The notes: generated by a model from the letters alone, not told the origin. Shown: positions 1-9,694, numbered from the stretch's first letter. The stretch: 32,852 nucleotides of DNA from an uncultured Bacilli bacterium (GCA_944363705.1 CALVUY010000008.1:1-32852); one strand, 5' to 3'. Program-made: numbers and translations.

Positions 1-81
1 CTACATAAAATATACGTTCGTCAATACATAAATTCGATTTTCATCCAAAAAAACGCAATTTCCTTATAGATAAAAAATTAA

Positions 82-786
82 TTATAATTTATTATTGTTT
101 CTATTTTTTAAAATTAATAGGAGTAAAATAACAAGTACTACTACTATTACAAAAACAATAGGAGTTAAATTATCTATAATATTTAAATTATATCCATTAC
201 TAACATTATTTTCAGTGTTTATTAACATATCAATACTTTTATTACTGTCTCTATTAAAAACCCATGTATATATATTACCATCAACACTATCAGCATTATT
301 CTCTTCTACAAAATAATCTGTTTTAATATTTACCCTCACTTCTTCTAAAAGAGGATAATCATCAAAATATAATAAACCATTATTATCAGTTGTTATTGAA
401 ATAGTATGATTACTATCATTTACAGAAATATTATAATTTCTAAAACCATCTTTAACAGTTCTAGCTTCTTCGTATTCATTAATATCAAAATTATATCTAT
501 AATTAAATAAATATCCATTACCTAAATCAGTTTCTGTCTTTTCATAATATTTAATATCAGGAAATGGTTGATCTATTTCAGCATCAACAATTACATCAGA
601 AGCATATATAGGAATATAATTTCTAAAAGAAGACTTTATTATATCTTTAGAATAAACAGCATTTTGATAAAAAGTAATATCAACACTCTCATCAATATTA
701 TTATCACTTATTTCAAGATTAACTTCAGCACTACAACCACACATCATAAAAATTATTAATATCAAACTAAAATATTTAATTTTCAT
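82..786 (-). CDS. Putative lipoprotein with C-terminal membrane anchor (LppM-like)
   Basis: 234 aa. The N-terminus is a basic and hydrophobic signal ending in a lipobox-like MMCGC around Cys18, although the -2 Cys and -3 Met are not typical. The body is mostly polar and beta-like. A second hydrophobic stretch near residues 203-226 is followed by a short basic tail, so the protein is probably anchored at both ends with its body outside. The overall layout (lipobox, beta-rich domain, C-terminal TM) resembles LppM-type proteins, which is a weak family guess. The start is supported by AAGGAG six bases upstream. That ribosome site overlaps the stop codon of the upstream NlpC/P60 gene, so the two are translationally linked. 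It is the last recognisable gene of the secretion block; nothing is recognised in bases 1-81. Its role is unknown. Confidence 0.6.
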   Translation of the reverse strand: MKIKYFSLILIIFMMCGCSAEVNLEISDNNIDESVDITFYQNAVYSKDIIKSSFRNYIPIYASDVIVDAEIDQPFPDIKYYEKTETDLGNGYLFNYRYNFDINEYEEARTVKDGFRNYNISVNDSNHTISITTDNNGLLYFDDYPLLEEVRVNIKTDYFVEENNADSVDGNIYTWVFNRDSNKSIDMLINTENNVSNGYNLNIIDNLTPIVFVIVVVLVILLLLILKNRNNNKL

Positions 787-788
787 AT

Positions 789-2150
789 CTAGCTCCTTGC
801 TTGGGTATCATAAAACCCATCCATATTTACCCCCCAATATCCAGATCTAGTGAAAGGTCTTGATGTAAATAATACACCTGTTGTTCTTCCAGAAGCTTCA
901 GCACAAATATAACCATATTCTTCTACTGCTATTACTAAAGCAATATGAGAACTAGATTCTAACAAATCACCTGGTTCTAAAACAGCACTATCTTTTAACT
1001 CTACTCTTTCTGCCCCAGGTAAATTTTGAAAGCTACCCGTTGTTAAAGGAGAAATATTATATCCACCATTATAAATAGCCCAAGTAACAAATCCTGAACA
1101 ATCAAGACCACAAGAAGTATAAGCATGACCATTAGCATAAGTATAACAACGGCCACTTCCCCAATTAGCTTCAGCTCCTTCTGAAATAGTACCATGACCA
1201 CCACCCCAGAAATAAGGAATTTTAACATTATAATTATTACCAAGTTCCGCAATTAAAGTAACAGCTGAGGCTACAACACCAGCTCTAGTTCCATAACCTG
1301 AATCTTCAACATTAGAAGCAATAAGTTCATTAAATTCAGTTAAATTAGTACCTCTACTAACTAAAAAGGTATCTAAAGACTCATTAAGTATTTCATCACC
1401 ATCAGAAACAAGTTCATAATCACCATAATTAATATTACCTACACCACCACTACTAGCTAAAGCAGTATCAGCACCAAAAAGACTATTAAAGAAACTTAAA
1501 ATAAGTATAAAAGGAATCAGAATAGTCAATAATCCTGAAAAAGTACTACCTAATGCTAAAGCAAGTTTTAATTGCTTTGGAATCTTACCAAAAAAACTAA
1601 ACTTACCAGAAAGATTATTACTAAAAAGCGAACCTAAAGGATTAGAAGATTTTTTTTCACTAGTATCATCAGAAGAATTAATATCACTATTACTACTAGT
1701 CGCTCCACTACTACCAGAATCAAGAGTACCATTATCACTCTCTTGACTCTCTGTACTAGCACCTGAAATACCAGTATTTCCAACTGAACCAACATTTCTA
1801 TTACCAATAGCATTTTTAACATTATTAAGCACATTAAGTGCCTTTAAAGCAGGATGTAAATTACTAACTTTATTAAGTGCCCTATTAGCAAGTTGGCTTT
1901 TTAATCCCCCACCAACACTATTAGATCTATTAGAAACAGGTATATTATTATTATTACTAGAACTAAGAGGTTGTTTTCTACTCTTATACTTATTTTCAGA
2001 AACAGCTCCTGCAACATTACTAGCAGCATCCCTAAGTGATGATTTAGAAGAAGACTTAGACTTATCTTTTGTTTCTGAAGTATTTGTATTATTTAACTGT
2101 TCTTGTTCATGATTATTTTCAGTATTTAATTTTTCTTCTTCCACTTTCAT
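789..2150 (-). CDS. NlpC/P60 peptidoglycan hydrolase with cytoplasmic low-complexity N-terminus
   Basis: About 453 aa. The first ~190 residues are Ser/Asn/Lys-rich low complexity without a signal peptide. One hydrophobic segment follows (about 195-222), and then an extracytoplasmic region. The C-terminal ~140 residues carry an NlpC/P60 core: DCSGF with the catalytic Cys near 351, then GDLL and SSHIALVI with the catalytic His near 402. This fold cleaves peptide stems in peptidoglycan. Membrane-anchored NlpC/P60 enzymes are the usual VirB1-like wall-opening factors of Gram-positive type IV secretion systems, which fits the neighbours. The ATG at 2150 is chosen over a GTG one codon upstream; the ribosome site (AGGTG) is weak. 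The long disordered cytoplasmic region is unusual and may bind other parts of the machine. Confidence 0.85.
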   Translation of the reverse strand: MKVEEEKLNTENNHEQEQLNNTNTSETKDKSKSSSKSSLRDAASNVAGAVSENKYKSRKQPLSSSNNNNIPVSNRSNSVGGGLKSQLANRALNKVSNLHPALKALNVLNNVKNAIGNRNVGSVGNTGISGASTESQESDNGTLDSGSSGATSSNSDINSSDDTSEKKSSNPLGSLFSNNLSGKFSFFGKIPKQLKLALALGSTFSGLLTILIPFILILSFFNSLFGADTALASSGGVGNINYGDYELVSDGDEILNESLDTFLVSRGTNLTEFNELIASNVEDSGYGTRAGVVASAVTLIAELGNNYNVKIPYFWGGGHGTISEGAEANWGSGRCYTYANGHAYTSCGLDCSGFVTWAIYNGGYNISPLTTGSFQNLPGAERVELKDSAVLEPGDLLESSSHIALVIAVEEYGYICAEASGRTTGVLFTSRPFTRSGYWGVNMDGFYDTQARS

Positions 2151-2202
2151 CACCTACTATCTAACTCTATTTAACAATATTATAAATTAAATTAATAAAT
2201 TA

Positions 2203-2673
2203 TCAAAGTAATAATTCAACTTCATATTTAAAAACAGCATCAACATAAAAAATAATTGTTTGATTATTACTATTTACAATTGTATAAATAGAACTATTAT
2301 CACCATTTCTAATTTCATAACTAACAACTTTATTACTGTAATAATTATTTATCAAATCAGCTCTAAACATCTGAAAATCCTCTAATAAAACAGCATCTTT
2401 ATTTCTAACTCTCTTATAAGCTCCTTCTAAATCATTAACAACTAAATTTTTAAAATGATTATAATATATGGTTGCAAGTTCTTTATTAGGAATATCTTTA
2501 ACTTCATAACTATTATCAGAACTTTTAGATGAAACATTATTAAACTCACTTAACTCTTCTTCACTTGGAAGATTTCTATTTGCCTCTTCCACACCACTTA
2601 TATTACGAAATATTAAAAAAAGAAGTAAAATAGCAAGTATTATAAAGACAACTATTTTTATAACTCTTTCCAT
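2203..2673 (-). CDS. Small membrane-anchored protein, possible VirB8-like (NTF2 fold)
   Basis: 156 aa. It has an N-terminal TM (about residues 6-24), a Ser/Glu-rich linker, and then a ~90-residue soluble domain outside the membrane. The pattern is helices (NKELATIYYNHFKNLVVN) followed by strands ending in YVDAVFKYEVELLL. This matches the architecture of VirB8/TcpC-type NTF2-like proteins, which sit in the conjugation channel of both Gram types. No conserved motif proves this. The start ATG overlaps the upstream stop (TAATG), so translation is coupled to the next gene, which has the same architecture. The pair may form a heteromer or reflect duplication. Confidence 0.5.
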   Translation of the reverse strand: MERVIKIVVFIILAILLLFLIFRNISGVEEANRNLPSEEELSEFNNVSSKSSDNSYEVKDIPNKELATIYYNHFKNLVVNDLEGAYKRVRNKDAVLLEDFQMFRADLINNYYSNKVVSYEIRNGDNSSIYTIVNSNNQTIIFYVDAVFKYEVELLL

Positions 2674-3197
2674 TAAGAATCACTCTCCCCTATCTTATTT
2701 AAATATATAATATCTGAAATAGGTTCAATAGCAAAAGCTAACTCATTCTCATCAATAGTTACTATATAATAATTATAACCTTGCAATGTTGAAGTATATA
2801 AAGTTTCTAACTTAAGCACTACTTTAACATAATATTTATATACATTTTTATAAGAACTAACTTGATATGCTTCTTCTAAACTACTTTTAATATTAGATTC
2901 ATAATTTCCTACAAAATCATAGATATTAGTAGAAGTAATATTATTTCTTTGCACATAATCTTGATCTAATACTTTAAAAAGAGAGTCACTATTTTTTGAA
3001 GTAACATAAGAAAAATATTTAGAAATAGCAGAATCAATAGTAAAAAAGCGATTAACATCAGCAAGAGCTGTAACAGATGTATCTATCTGTTCTTCTTCCA
3101 CCTGACCTTCAACAATTCTCGTATATATAAGACTAATAGCGAACATAACAATCAAAAAAATAATTATAAATATTTCAATTTTTACTGTTTTACTCAT
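2673..3197 (-). CDS. Small membrane-anchored protein, possible VirB8-like (NTF2 fold)
   Basis: 174 aa from the ATG at 3197, preceded by AGGAGG at good spacing; an upstream in-frame start would overlap the preceding gene and lacks such a site. A TM lies at about residues 6-26. The remaining exported domain begins with helices (DVNRFFTIDSAISKYFSYV) and ends with strands around YYIVTIDENELAFAIEPI. Size, topology and position beside VirB4/VirB6-like genes fit a VirB8/TcpC-like channel component, but the call rests on architecture only. It overlaps the next gene by one base. Confidence 0.5.
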   Translation of the reverse strand: MSKTVKIEIFIIIFLIVMFAISLIYTRIVEGQVEEEQIDTSVTALADVNRFFTIDSAISKYFSYVTSKNSDSLFKVLDQDYVQRNNITSTNIYDFVGNYESNIKSSLEEAYQVSSYKNVYKYYVKVVLKLETLYTSTLQGYNYYIVTIDENELAFAIEPISDIIYLNKIGESDS

Positions 3198-3207
3198 AAT
3201 TAGCCTC

Positions 3208-4935
3208 CTATAAACCAAATATTGTATTTCTAAGTTCTAATTTTTCCTGTAATTGCCAAGCAGTATAATCATTTTGTTCACAAACAGTAGTAGGAACATT
3301 ATCACCAGATGGAACAGTATCACAATAATTAGAACCATATATTATATTTAAATAATAGCAACCTCCCAAACTAGAACTACCAGGGTTATAACGATAATTA
3401 CCTAACCAAGAATAAGCTGATTGCATACCAGCTAACGTTCCTGGAGGTCCATGACCTGCCGGATCACATCCAGCCTCTTCTCTAGCTTGATTTCTTTCCT
3501 CAATTAAACTAGCATTGCTACCACCAGGTTGATATTCTTTTAAAGTATCAGCATACTCACGAATACCTTCTGCAAGCGAATGTAATTGAGGCCCAGCAGA
3601 ACAACTCTGCCCATTAGGAATACCAATTCCCCAAAAATTATAAAGGTCTCCACATTTTTTCCATGATTGTTCTGTACCTGCAGTTACAACAACAAGTTCT
3701 GGATTAACACCTGAATCCATCGATACATCATAAACTTCCTCGGCATGATCTGCAAAGTTAGTACAAAAAGCACTATTACCACTACTATCACAATATGCTT
3801 CCATTTTAGAAATAAACTCTTGTTTTGATAAAGAAGTAGAACCTAATGAAAAATCAACACAACTTGGACGAGGATTATCAATACTAACATAATCTAGTGG
3901 ATCAACTCTATTTTCTTGAGTATCTCCACCAACTCTAACTTCAAAATGTAAATGCATACCTGTAGAATTGCCAGAATGCCCCATTTTACCTATTACTTGA
4001 CCTTGTTTAACAGTATCTCCTGCTCTAACAGTAATACTATTTTGAGCCATATGTGCATAATAAGTATAATTACCATCAGAGTGCTCAATAACAACATAAT
4101 TACCAAAACCACCACCATCTTCATTTCCAAGATAACCATTATCAGCATACTGAGTCTGTGAATCATCAGTAGGATAAATCACAACCCCATCTTTGGCAGC
4201 AATTATATTAGTACCACCTATCTCATTATCATTAGAAATATCAATCGCACCATGGTCACCCTGATGTACATCATCATTACCTGCAAAAAAGGCAGTTATT
4301 TCTGAAGCAACAGGATCCCCACTAGCAAAAGTAATACCATTCTCTGTAGTTGTCTCAGCACTACCAATAGGCCACCAATAAGAATTACCATCACAACTAG
4401 TTGAAGAAGTACCCTCATCCTCTTGTCCTTGAGTAAAGTCTAAATAATCTTCTACATAATCAAAGACATCATTAGCCATAGACTGACAAGTAACATCAGA
4501 AAGATCAGAATCAATTCCTTTAAAATAATCAGCTAACTTATCTTTAGCTTTTTCCTCTGCTTCATCAGAAAAAGTAATCGCTTCACCTTCTTGATCAGCA
4601 TTATCAAGTAATATATTAGCAACTTCACGCATTCTACCTTTACTCATATCATCATAAGTAAAACCTTCTATATGTGAACACATAACAGAAAAAGCAGAAG
4701 TAATAATTAATTTTGAAACATCTTGTTCTTCTTCCCTATATTCATTATATACATCGTCTAATCTATCATAATATTTTTCAGCAGCATCACTATAAGAAAC
4801 ATAATCTATACTATCTATTGTTTTATCTATTCTAAAAAAGCAGGTAACCCCTACAAGAAAAACAGAAAATATTAAACCTATAGTAACAAGTTTTACCTGC
4901 CAAAAAGATCTATTTTTTTTATTATTCTTACTCAT
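3208..4935 (-). CDS. Bifunctional wall hydrolase: M23 metallopeptidase plus lysozyme/glucosaminidase-like domain
   Basis: 575 aa, anchored by a TM at about residues 12-34. Residues 40-180 are helical and acidic. An M23 (LytM) domain spans about 205-350, with zinc ligands visible as HGAID (His228, Asp232), His295 in YYAHM and MHLHFEV (His328, His330). The C-terminal region (about 370-575) looks like a glucosaminidase or lytic transglycosylase fold: NPELVVVTAGTEQSW (candidate catalytic Glu422) followed by FWGIG, plus several Cys residues. M23 enzymes cut peptide bridges and the second domain would cut glycan strands. Two-domain hydrolases of this kind are typical of Gram-positive conjugation systems, where they open the wall for the channel. 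The ribosome site is weak. The M23 call is firm; the second domain is moderate. Confidence 0.85.
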   Translation of the reverse strand: MSKNNKKNRSFWQVKLVTIGLIFSVFLVGVTCFFRIDKTIDSIDYVSYSDAAEKYYDRLDDVYNEYREEEQDVSKLIITSAFSVMCSHIEGFTYDDMSKGRMREVANILLDNADQEGEAITFSDEAEEKAKDKLADYFKGIDSDLSDVTCQSMANDVFDYVEDYLDFTQGQEDEGTSSTSCDGNSYWWPIGSAETTTENGITFASGDPVASEITAFFAGNDDVHQGDHGAIDISNDNEIGGTNIIAAKDGVVIYPTDDSQTQYADNGYLGNEDGGGFGNYVVIEHSDGNYTYYAHMAQNSITVRAGDTVKQGQVIGKMGHSGNSTGMHLHFEVRVGGDTQENRVDPLDYVSIDNPRPSCVDFSLGSTSLSKQEFISKMEAYCDSSGNSAFCTNFADHAEEVYDVSMDSGVNPELVVVTAGTEQSWKKCGDLYNFWGIGIPNGQSCSAGPQLHSLAEGIREYADTLKEYQPGGSNASLIEERNQAREEAGCDPAGHGPPGTLAGMQSAYSWLGNYRYNPGSSSLGGCYYLNIIYGSNYCDTVPSGDNVPTTVCEQNDYTAWQLQEKLELRNTIFGL

Positions 4936-4973
4936 ATAATCACCACTGCTTTATCGTTTAACTATATCAATTA

Positions 4974-6764
4974 CTAAAATCCTCCACCATTTCCAAATGA
5001 CTCTAACTCTTCTTGAGTTACAACTACATTTATTCTCATACGTCTATTACCACAAACAAATAATGCTTCACCTTGAGAATATCTCTTAATACTATCTTTT
5101 TCGTTTTCATTTAAATCTATAAGTAATGATAAATCTTCAACTGCTTGTTTTCTAAGTCCCATAACAAGATAATATGATGAGTTATCAAATATTGCTTTAC
5201 CTTGAGTAATAATAGCAGGACTAGAAAAATCACTAGGTTGTTGTGTAATTACAATAGTACCGGTATTATATTTACGAGCACGTCTTTGTACTTGAGCTAA
5301 GAAATCAGCTCCCTGTTCATTATTAGTACCAAGCAACACATGAGCTTCATCAACCATAAGAATAGTATTAACTGAAGTATCTAAACATAATCCCCAAGCA
5401 TATTTTAAAATGTTAAAGAATAGAGCATTTCTAATATTAGTATCAGAATTCATAAATTCTTTAATATTAAATACCATAAAATCACTATTAGCAGTTATAG
5501 TAGTCTTACCATCAAAATAGAACTTTAATTCTTTAACTAGAGGTCTAATCTTAAGCTCTAGTGTTTGAATAATATCTTTTTCTTTAGTTTGTTCTGTTAA
5601 AGACATAAGTCTACCTCTAATAGTAGCATAAACATCAGAGAAAGTTGGATAATCAGCTGAAGTAAACTTAGAAAAATCAGTATTAAAATCTATTCCAAAA
5701 CGTTTATAAGTATCTTGAACAATTTCACTAAACATATTAAGAACATCTTCACCAATAGATGGATCATAATACTTCATAAACGCTCTAAGAGATTGTAAAG
5801 TTCGAGTTAAAACAGTATACCCAAGTCCCTGACTAATCTCTTCATCATCAGCATCAATAATGACTTCTAACGGATTAATAAGACCATACTCTCCACCTTT
5901 ACCAATATCAACAACATCCCCACCAAAAGTTCTAGTCATCTCTTCTAATTCATTTTCTGGGTCAATTGCCACAATTTGGCAACCATTTCTAATATGAGAT
6001 CTAAGAAGTAGTTTAGCAGCAGTAGACTTACCACTACCAGAAGTACCAAGAATAATCATATTAGCATTATTTCTATTATTTTCTTTTCTAATTTGATAAA
6101 GAAATTGATTAAATAGAATTACACCTCCAGAAAAATCTACACCAAGTAATACAGATAAACCTGGATCTTTAATACTATCAAAGATAAAAGGATACATCGC
6201 TGCAATAGTAGGTGTTGGTATAGGTGTACCAATTCTCTCTTCTATATCTTGACTAGGAAAGATTGGTAAAATACTCTTTAAAACCTTCTCTTGTTCAAAA
6301 CGAAGAGATATCGCTCTTAATTCCATAGCATCCAAATAGTTTTTAACATTTACTTTCTTCAATTCAAGATCTTCCTTAGTATCAGCATTTATCATAATAT
6401 GCATTTGAAAATCAAAGATACGAGATTGACTAGAAGCAAGCATAGAAATAAAAGCTTCTAGACTCTCAGCATCCTGTCTAATTCTTTCCTTAGCAGTTTG
6501 ATCTTTCTCTTGACGATACTTCTCACGTAAATCTGCTACTTGTCTATTAATCATCTTAGACATTGTATTAAATGGTACAGGAATATGCTTAATAACTATT
6601 TTTATACCACTCATAGATGTTAATGTAGATAAATATCCAGGAGAAATAAATTTAGGATAAGATATAACAGAAAGAATAGTTGCATACTTATCACTAATAA
6701 CAAAATCACCAGGATTAAATTGCAATCCTTTAGGAGCTAATTGACTTTTTAAACTTATACTCAT
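4974..6764 (-). CDS. virB4: VirB4-like ATPase, C-terminal (catalytic) subunit
   Basis: 596 aa, cytoplasmic. Walker A is GTSGSGKST (about 240-248) and Walker B is ILMVDEAH (about 468-475), followed by QVQRRARKYNTGTIVITQQ, the arrangement of VirB4/TraE/TcpF ATPases. These hexamers power assembly and transport in type IV secretion. The first ~230 residues (LAPKGLQF, then GDFVISDKYATIL, and a helical hairpin) correspond to the middle part of normal VirB4 proteins. The extreme N-terminal domain is missing here and is encoded by the next gene upstream, which overlaps by four bases (ATGA). Together the two give about 785 aa, the usual VirB4 length. VirD4/FtsK-like coupling ATPases are related, but the N-terminal half and the adjacent PrgI-like gene favour VirB4. 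Confidence 0.9.
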   Translation of the reverse strand: MSISLKSQLAPKGLQFNPGDFVISDKYATILSVISYPKFISPGYLSTLTSMSGIKIVIKHIPVPFNTMSKMINRQVADLREKYRQEKDQTAKERIRQDAESLEAFISMLASSQSRIFDFQMHIMINADTKEDLELKKVNVKNYLDAMELRAISLRFEQEKVLKSILPIFPSQDIEERIGTPIPTPTIAAMYPFIFDSIKDPGLSVLLGVDFSGGVILFNQFLYQIRKENNRNNANMIILGTSGSGKSTAAKLLLRSHIRNGCQIVAIDPENELEEMTRTFGGDVVDIGKGGEYGLINPLEVIIDADDEEISQGLGYTVLTRTLQSLRAFMKYYDPSIGEDVLNMFSEIVQDTYKRFGIDFNTDFSKFTSADYPTFSDVYATIRGRLMSLTEQTKEKDIIQTLELKIRPLVKELKFYFDGKTTITANSDFMVFNIKEFMNSDTNIRNALFFNILKYAWGLCLDTSVNTILMVDEAHVLLGTNNEQGADFLAQVQRRARKYNTGTIVITQQPSDFSSPAIITQGKAIFDNSSYYLVMGLRKQAVEDLSLLIDLNENEKDSIKRYSQGEALFVCGNRRMRINVVVTQEELESFGNGGGF

Positions 6765-7330
6765 ACAGGCATCACCGTCCCAAACTCAGTAGAAATTCCT
6801 CCATTCAAGAAATTTTCCATAATTATTCTTAAATCATCATTACTAACTTGTGAAGCATTAAGTCCACATCCAGCAAGTCCATTAATAAGGAGTCTAACTC
6901 TTTTCTGTAAAAGATCTTCATTACTATCTTTAAATAGAATAAAATACTCAGTATCTACAATATTATTATTCATAAACATATTACCTTTATCTATATCCTG
7001 TAAAATAAGTTTACGAATAGCAGGAGAAACAGCATCATTATATAAAAGCTGTAATTGTGACATATAAACAGAAATATCAACAGGTCTATCTGCAACAACT
7101 AACCAAAACTCAAAATCTATCATATTATAGAAATTCTTAAGACCAATCAAAACATTATCTTGTTCTTGTTGATCAAGAATAAATATATTTCGTGGTGTAA
7201 TCTTAACACCTGTTACTTTCTGTTTATTATCACAAATAATAAATCCATTCTGAATACTAGATATTGGTAACCAATCTTCAGTATATTGACTAATTGCTCC
7301 TTTTTTGGACGTCTTTGACATCTTTAACAC
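6761..7330 (-). CDS. VirB4 N-terminal domain encoded as a separate gene
   Basis: 189 aa from a GTG; an internal ATG three codons later (7321) is an equally possible start. No membrane segment. It opens with DWLPISSIQNGFIICDNKQKVTGVKITPRNI and continues with alternating strands and helices, matching the N-terminal TraC/VirB4-like domain that precedes the ATPase in Gram-positive conjugation systems. It ends with TGA overlapping the ATG of the ATPase gene, so both should be made in fixed ratio. After the TGA the same frame reaches TAA one codon later, so stop recoding would not fuse them. It overlaps the end of the PrgI-like gene upstream. Whether this is a stable split or a recent frameshift cannot be told here. 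Confidence 0.7.
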   Translation of the reverse strand: MLKMSKTSKKGAISQYTEDWLPISSIQNGFIICDNKQKVTGVKITPRNIFILDQQEQDNVLIGLKNFYNMIDFEFWLVVADRPVDISVYMSQLQLLYNDAVSPAIRKLILQDIDKGNMFMNNNIVDTEYFILFKDSNEDLLQKRVRLLINGLAGCGLNASQVSNDDLRIIMENFLNGGISTEFGTVMPV

Positions 7331-7616
7331 ACCAACCTTTCCATATAAACCTTCTTCTATTAGTAAAGAAAGTATAACATTCTATAATTATAGTTAAAAT
7401 ATTATGATAATTAGGTATAGGAATAACAAGAAAAGCACATGTCAATCCAGGTATAAGAACAATAATAACTTGCCAAGTAGAAGCCATTGGAAAAGTCATT
7501 AACAAGACAAGAGAAATTAAAACACCAGTACCTAGTAATATCAAGTCAAAAGGTTTAAACCAACCAAGTATCAAGGTACCCCTCTTTGTATTTGCAGGTA
7601 TTAAATAATTATTCAC
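7290..7616 (-). CDS. PrgI/VirB3-like membrane protein
   Basis: 108 aa. The first residues (IPANTKRGTLILGWFKPFDLI) are followed by two TMs (about 24-41 and 47-67), then a short amphipathic cytoplasmic tail. This is the pattern of the PrgI family, the Gram-positive counterpart of VirB3, which lies immediately before virB4 in conjugative elements, exactly as here. It probably anchors the VirB4 ATPase at the membrane. The start is GTG with AGGAG eleven bases upstream. The end overlaps the VirB4 N-terminal gene. Confidence 0.8.
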   Translation of the reverse strand: MNNYLIPANTKRGTLILGWFKPFDLILLGTGVLISLVLLMTFPMASTWQVIIVLIPGLTCAFLVIPIPNYHNILTIIIECYTFFTNRRRFIWKGWCVKDVKDVQKRSN

Positions 7617-7636
7617 TATATATCACACTCCTATTA

Positions 7637-9694
7637 TCAACTGTTTTTATTAGCATTATGATTTGCACGATGTTTAATATTTTTTATATTAGTACTCATA
7701 TCAGTAGTAGCTTCTGTTGCAGCACCAATTGATGCACCAAGATTTTTATAGTCACCATCGTCATAAATCTCAGCAGCTTTACCACCAGCCTGACTAAAAG
7801 CATAATCTGTCATTCTCTTTTGAGACTTAATTTTTCCATTATTAATATACTTATCTTTATCTTCAACCCCAGAAGCAACATGTCCTTGAGTATATCTAAT
7901 AGCTTGTTGTTTTTTTATTTCTTCCATTACATTCTTATTAAACATACTTACATTATAATCAGTGCCATTATAATTAAACTTACCATTAACATCCTTACCA
8001 TTCATAGCAGCTACTAATTCTTCATAATTAAAATTACCAGTATAATCATTAAAACCATCACTTACTGTAACAGTTCCATAATCTCCAAATTTTAATGCTT
8101 CTTCTTCTATAAGTCCTTTCAAATTTTTTGCTTCACTAGCAGCATTCTTATTTAAATCTAAAATAGCTTGATCTTTTTCAGCTAAAGTTCTACCAGTAAA
8201 CATACCAAAAGCACCACTTGAAATACGACCAGGTAATGTAGAATGTGAAGCTCTCATAGCATTTCTTTTTTGCATAGCAGCCATTACAGAACTAGGAACT
8301 TTTTTATCAGTAGTGGCAAGAGTCTTAGCACCAGTAAAAAATCCTCCAATTCCACTAGTAATACCAGAAGTAATCGCACCTCCTACGCCCATCCAAGCAG
8401 GACGCTTTGCCATTTTATTTTCTTCCCAAGCAGCTCTAGCACCAGTTATAGCAGAACCAGCAAGTCCACCAGTTAAAGCAGCAGCACCTAACAAAGTTCC
8501 AATACCACTAAATAATTTGCCATCACCCTTAAGTCCTAACATATCTTGGAAAAACTTAGGAGCTTCTTTCATAAACATTAAGATACCAATAATAACAAAG
8601 ATTGTTGCAAAGAATGAAGTAAATAAATTTGTACTACTTTGTAAGAATGAGAAATCATTATTAGAATCAGTAATTATAATAATCAAATAAGCACCGAAAT
8701 AAATAATTATTAATCTAACAAACAAACTTAAATATGTTGAAGTTAAAGTTTTAACCCAATTACCAAAAACCCCATCCTTTTCTTGACCTGGACTTATATA
8801 AGAAATAATAGGAATAGGAGCAATAAGTCTTAAAACAGCTAATTTAATAGCCCTTACAGCAACATCAATAGTAAATCCTAAAATAATAATTATCATAATA
8901 ATAGAACAAAACAAACCACCTAAAATAGCATAATCAAAAACATAAACTTCATCACCATCTGAGTCACAAGTACTATTAATATGTGATACAAGTGCACCAG
9001 CAGAAACTCTAGGATTAAAATATGGTGCAGCTTCATTTGTTCCTGGGCAAGCAATATAATCGCCGTTTTCATAATCATCTCTTGTTGTTATCTCATCCTC
9101 ATTTATATCCTCTTTCAAGGCCGGCCTAATAAAAGCTTTAGCAACTGTTGCAGCCATTTGCTCCCCAACAGCAGCCATATTATTAAGTTCCGTACCATTA
9201 GTAGTTCCTTCCCCACTTGTTGAATCAACATTAGAACCTAATATTAATTTACCTAAAACATTATCTTGTATAACAGTATTTTGAATTTGATATAAAAAAC
9301 CAAATAAAATACCATTACTATTAATTTGCTCATTCAAAGGATTTCCATTAGTATCATCAATCTCAACAGGAACAATCAAGCTTAATAAAACAAGTACAAC
9401 CGCAATTCTAGAAATTAAAGAACCAGCTCCTTTTTGTTTATCTTTAAACATATCTGGATTAACAATCATTTGCAAAAGTGTTATTGAAAGCTTGAATATC
9501 ATAAAAACACCTAAAATAAGTTGAACTCTAGAATAAAAGGTATTAATTGCCGTTCCCTGAAAAATATTAGAATTAGTAACTGTAAAGAATATATCATAAA
9601 CAGCACCAAGCAAAAAATAACCAAAATTATCTAATACACTAAATAAAGTTCTAAGTGCATCGTTAAAAAAATTGGGATTTTGAAAAAAGTTCAC
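7637..9694 (-). CDS. VirB6/TrbL-like polytopic channel protein
   Basis: 685 aa. Hydrophobic segments lie around residues 24-39, 57-78, 93-110, 250-275, 280-300, 322-350 and 358-380, with an exported loop at about 111-245. The stretch AIKLAVLRLIAPIPIISYI followed by WVKTLTSTYLSLFVRLIIIY is typical of the large VirB6-like membrane proteins of Gram-positive type IV systems, which form the inner channel. After residue ~380 comes a ~300-residue tail: a Gly/Ala-rich amphipathic region, then a charged soluble region. The start is GTG with AAGGA upstream. It is placed between the pilin-domain genes and PrgI, the usual position for VirB6. The long C-terminal extension is longer than in minimal VirB6 proteins and has no recognised domain. 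Confidence 0.8.
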   Translation of the reverse strand: MNFFQNPNFFNDALRTLFSVLDNFGYFLLGAVYDIFFTVTNSNIFQGTAINTFYSRVQLILGVFMIFKLSITLLQMIVNPDMFKDKQKGAGSLISRIAVVLVLLSLIVPVEIDDTNGNPLNEQINSNGILFGFLYQIQNTVIQDNVLGKLILGSNVDSTSGEGTTNGTELNNMAAVGEQMAATVAKAFIRPALKEDINEDEITTRDDYENGDYIACPGTNEAAPYFNPRVSAGALVSHINSTCDSDGDEVYVFDYAILGGLFCSIIMIIIILGFTIDVAVRAIKLAVLRLIAPIPIISYISPGQEKDGVFGNWVKTLTSTYLSLFVRLIIIYFGAYLIIIITDSNNDFSFLQSSTNLFTSFFATIFVIIGILMFMKEAPKFFQDMLGLKGDGKLFSGIGTLLGAAALTGGLAGSAITGARAAWEENKMAKRPAWMGVGGAITSGITSGIGGFFTGAKTLATTDKKVPSSVMAAMQKRNAMRASHSTLPGRISSGAFGMFTGRTLAEKDQAILDLNKNAASEAKNLKGLIEEEALKFGDYGTVTVSDGFNDYTGNFNYEELVAAMNGKDVNGKFNYNGTDYNVSMFNKNVMEEIKKQQAIRYTQGHVASGVEDKDKYINNGKIKSQKRMTDYAFSQAGGKAAEIYDDGDYKNLGASIGAATEATTDMSTNIKNIKHRANHNANKNS

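Noticed and set aside
1-81. Coding end or promoter at the left edge
   Set aside because: A minus-strand TTGACG is visible near base 25, but the expected -10 falls off the window and no frame is convincing.
6761-6764. UGA read as Trp, which would fuse the two virB4 genes
   Set aside because: Trp is TGG in the genes read, and the frame after the TGA reaches TAA one codon later, so recoding could not fuse them.
8313-8690. Plus-strand open frame of 125 codons
   Set aside because: It is antisense to the virB6-like gene, Pro/Ala-rich from the complement of Gly/Ala codons, and has no ribosome site. Other plus-strand frames inside minus-strand genes are likewise shadows.
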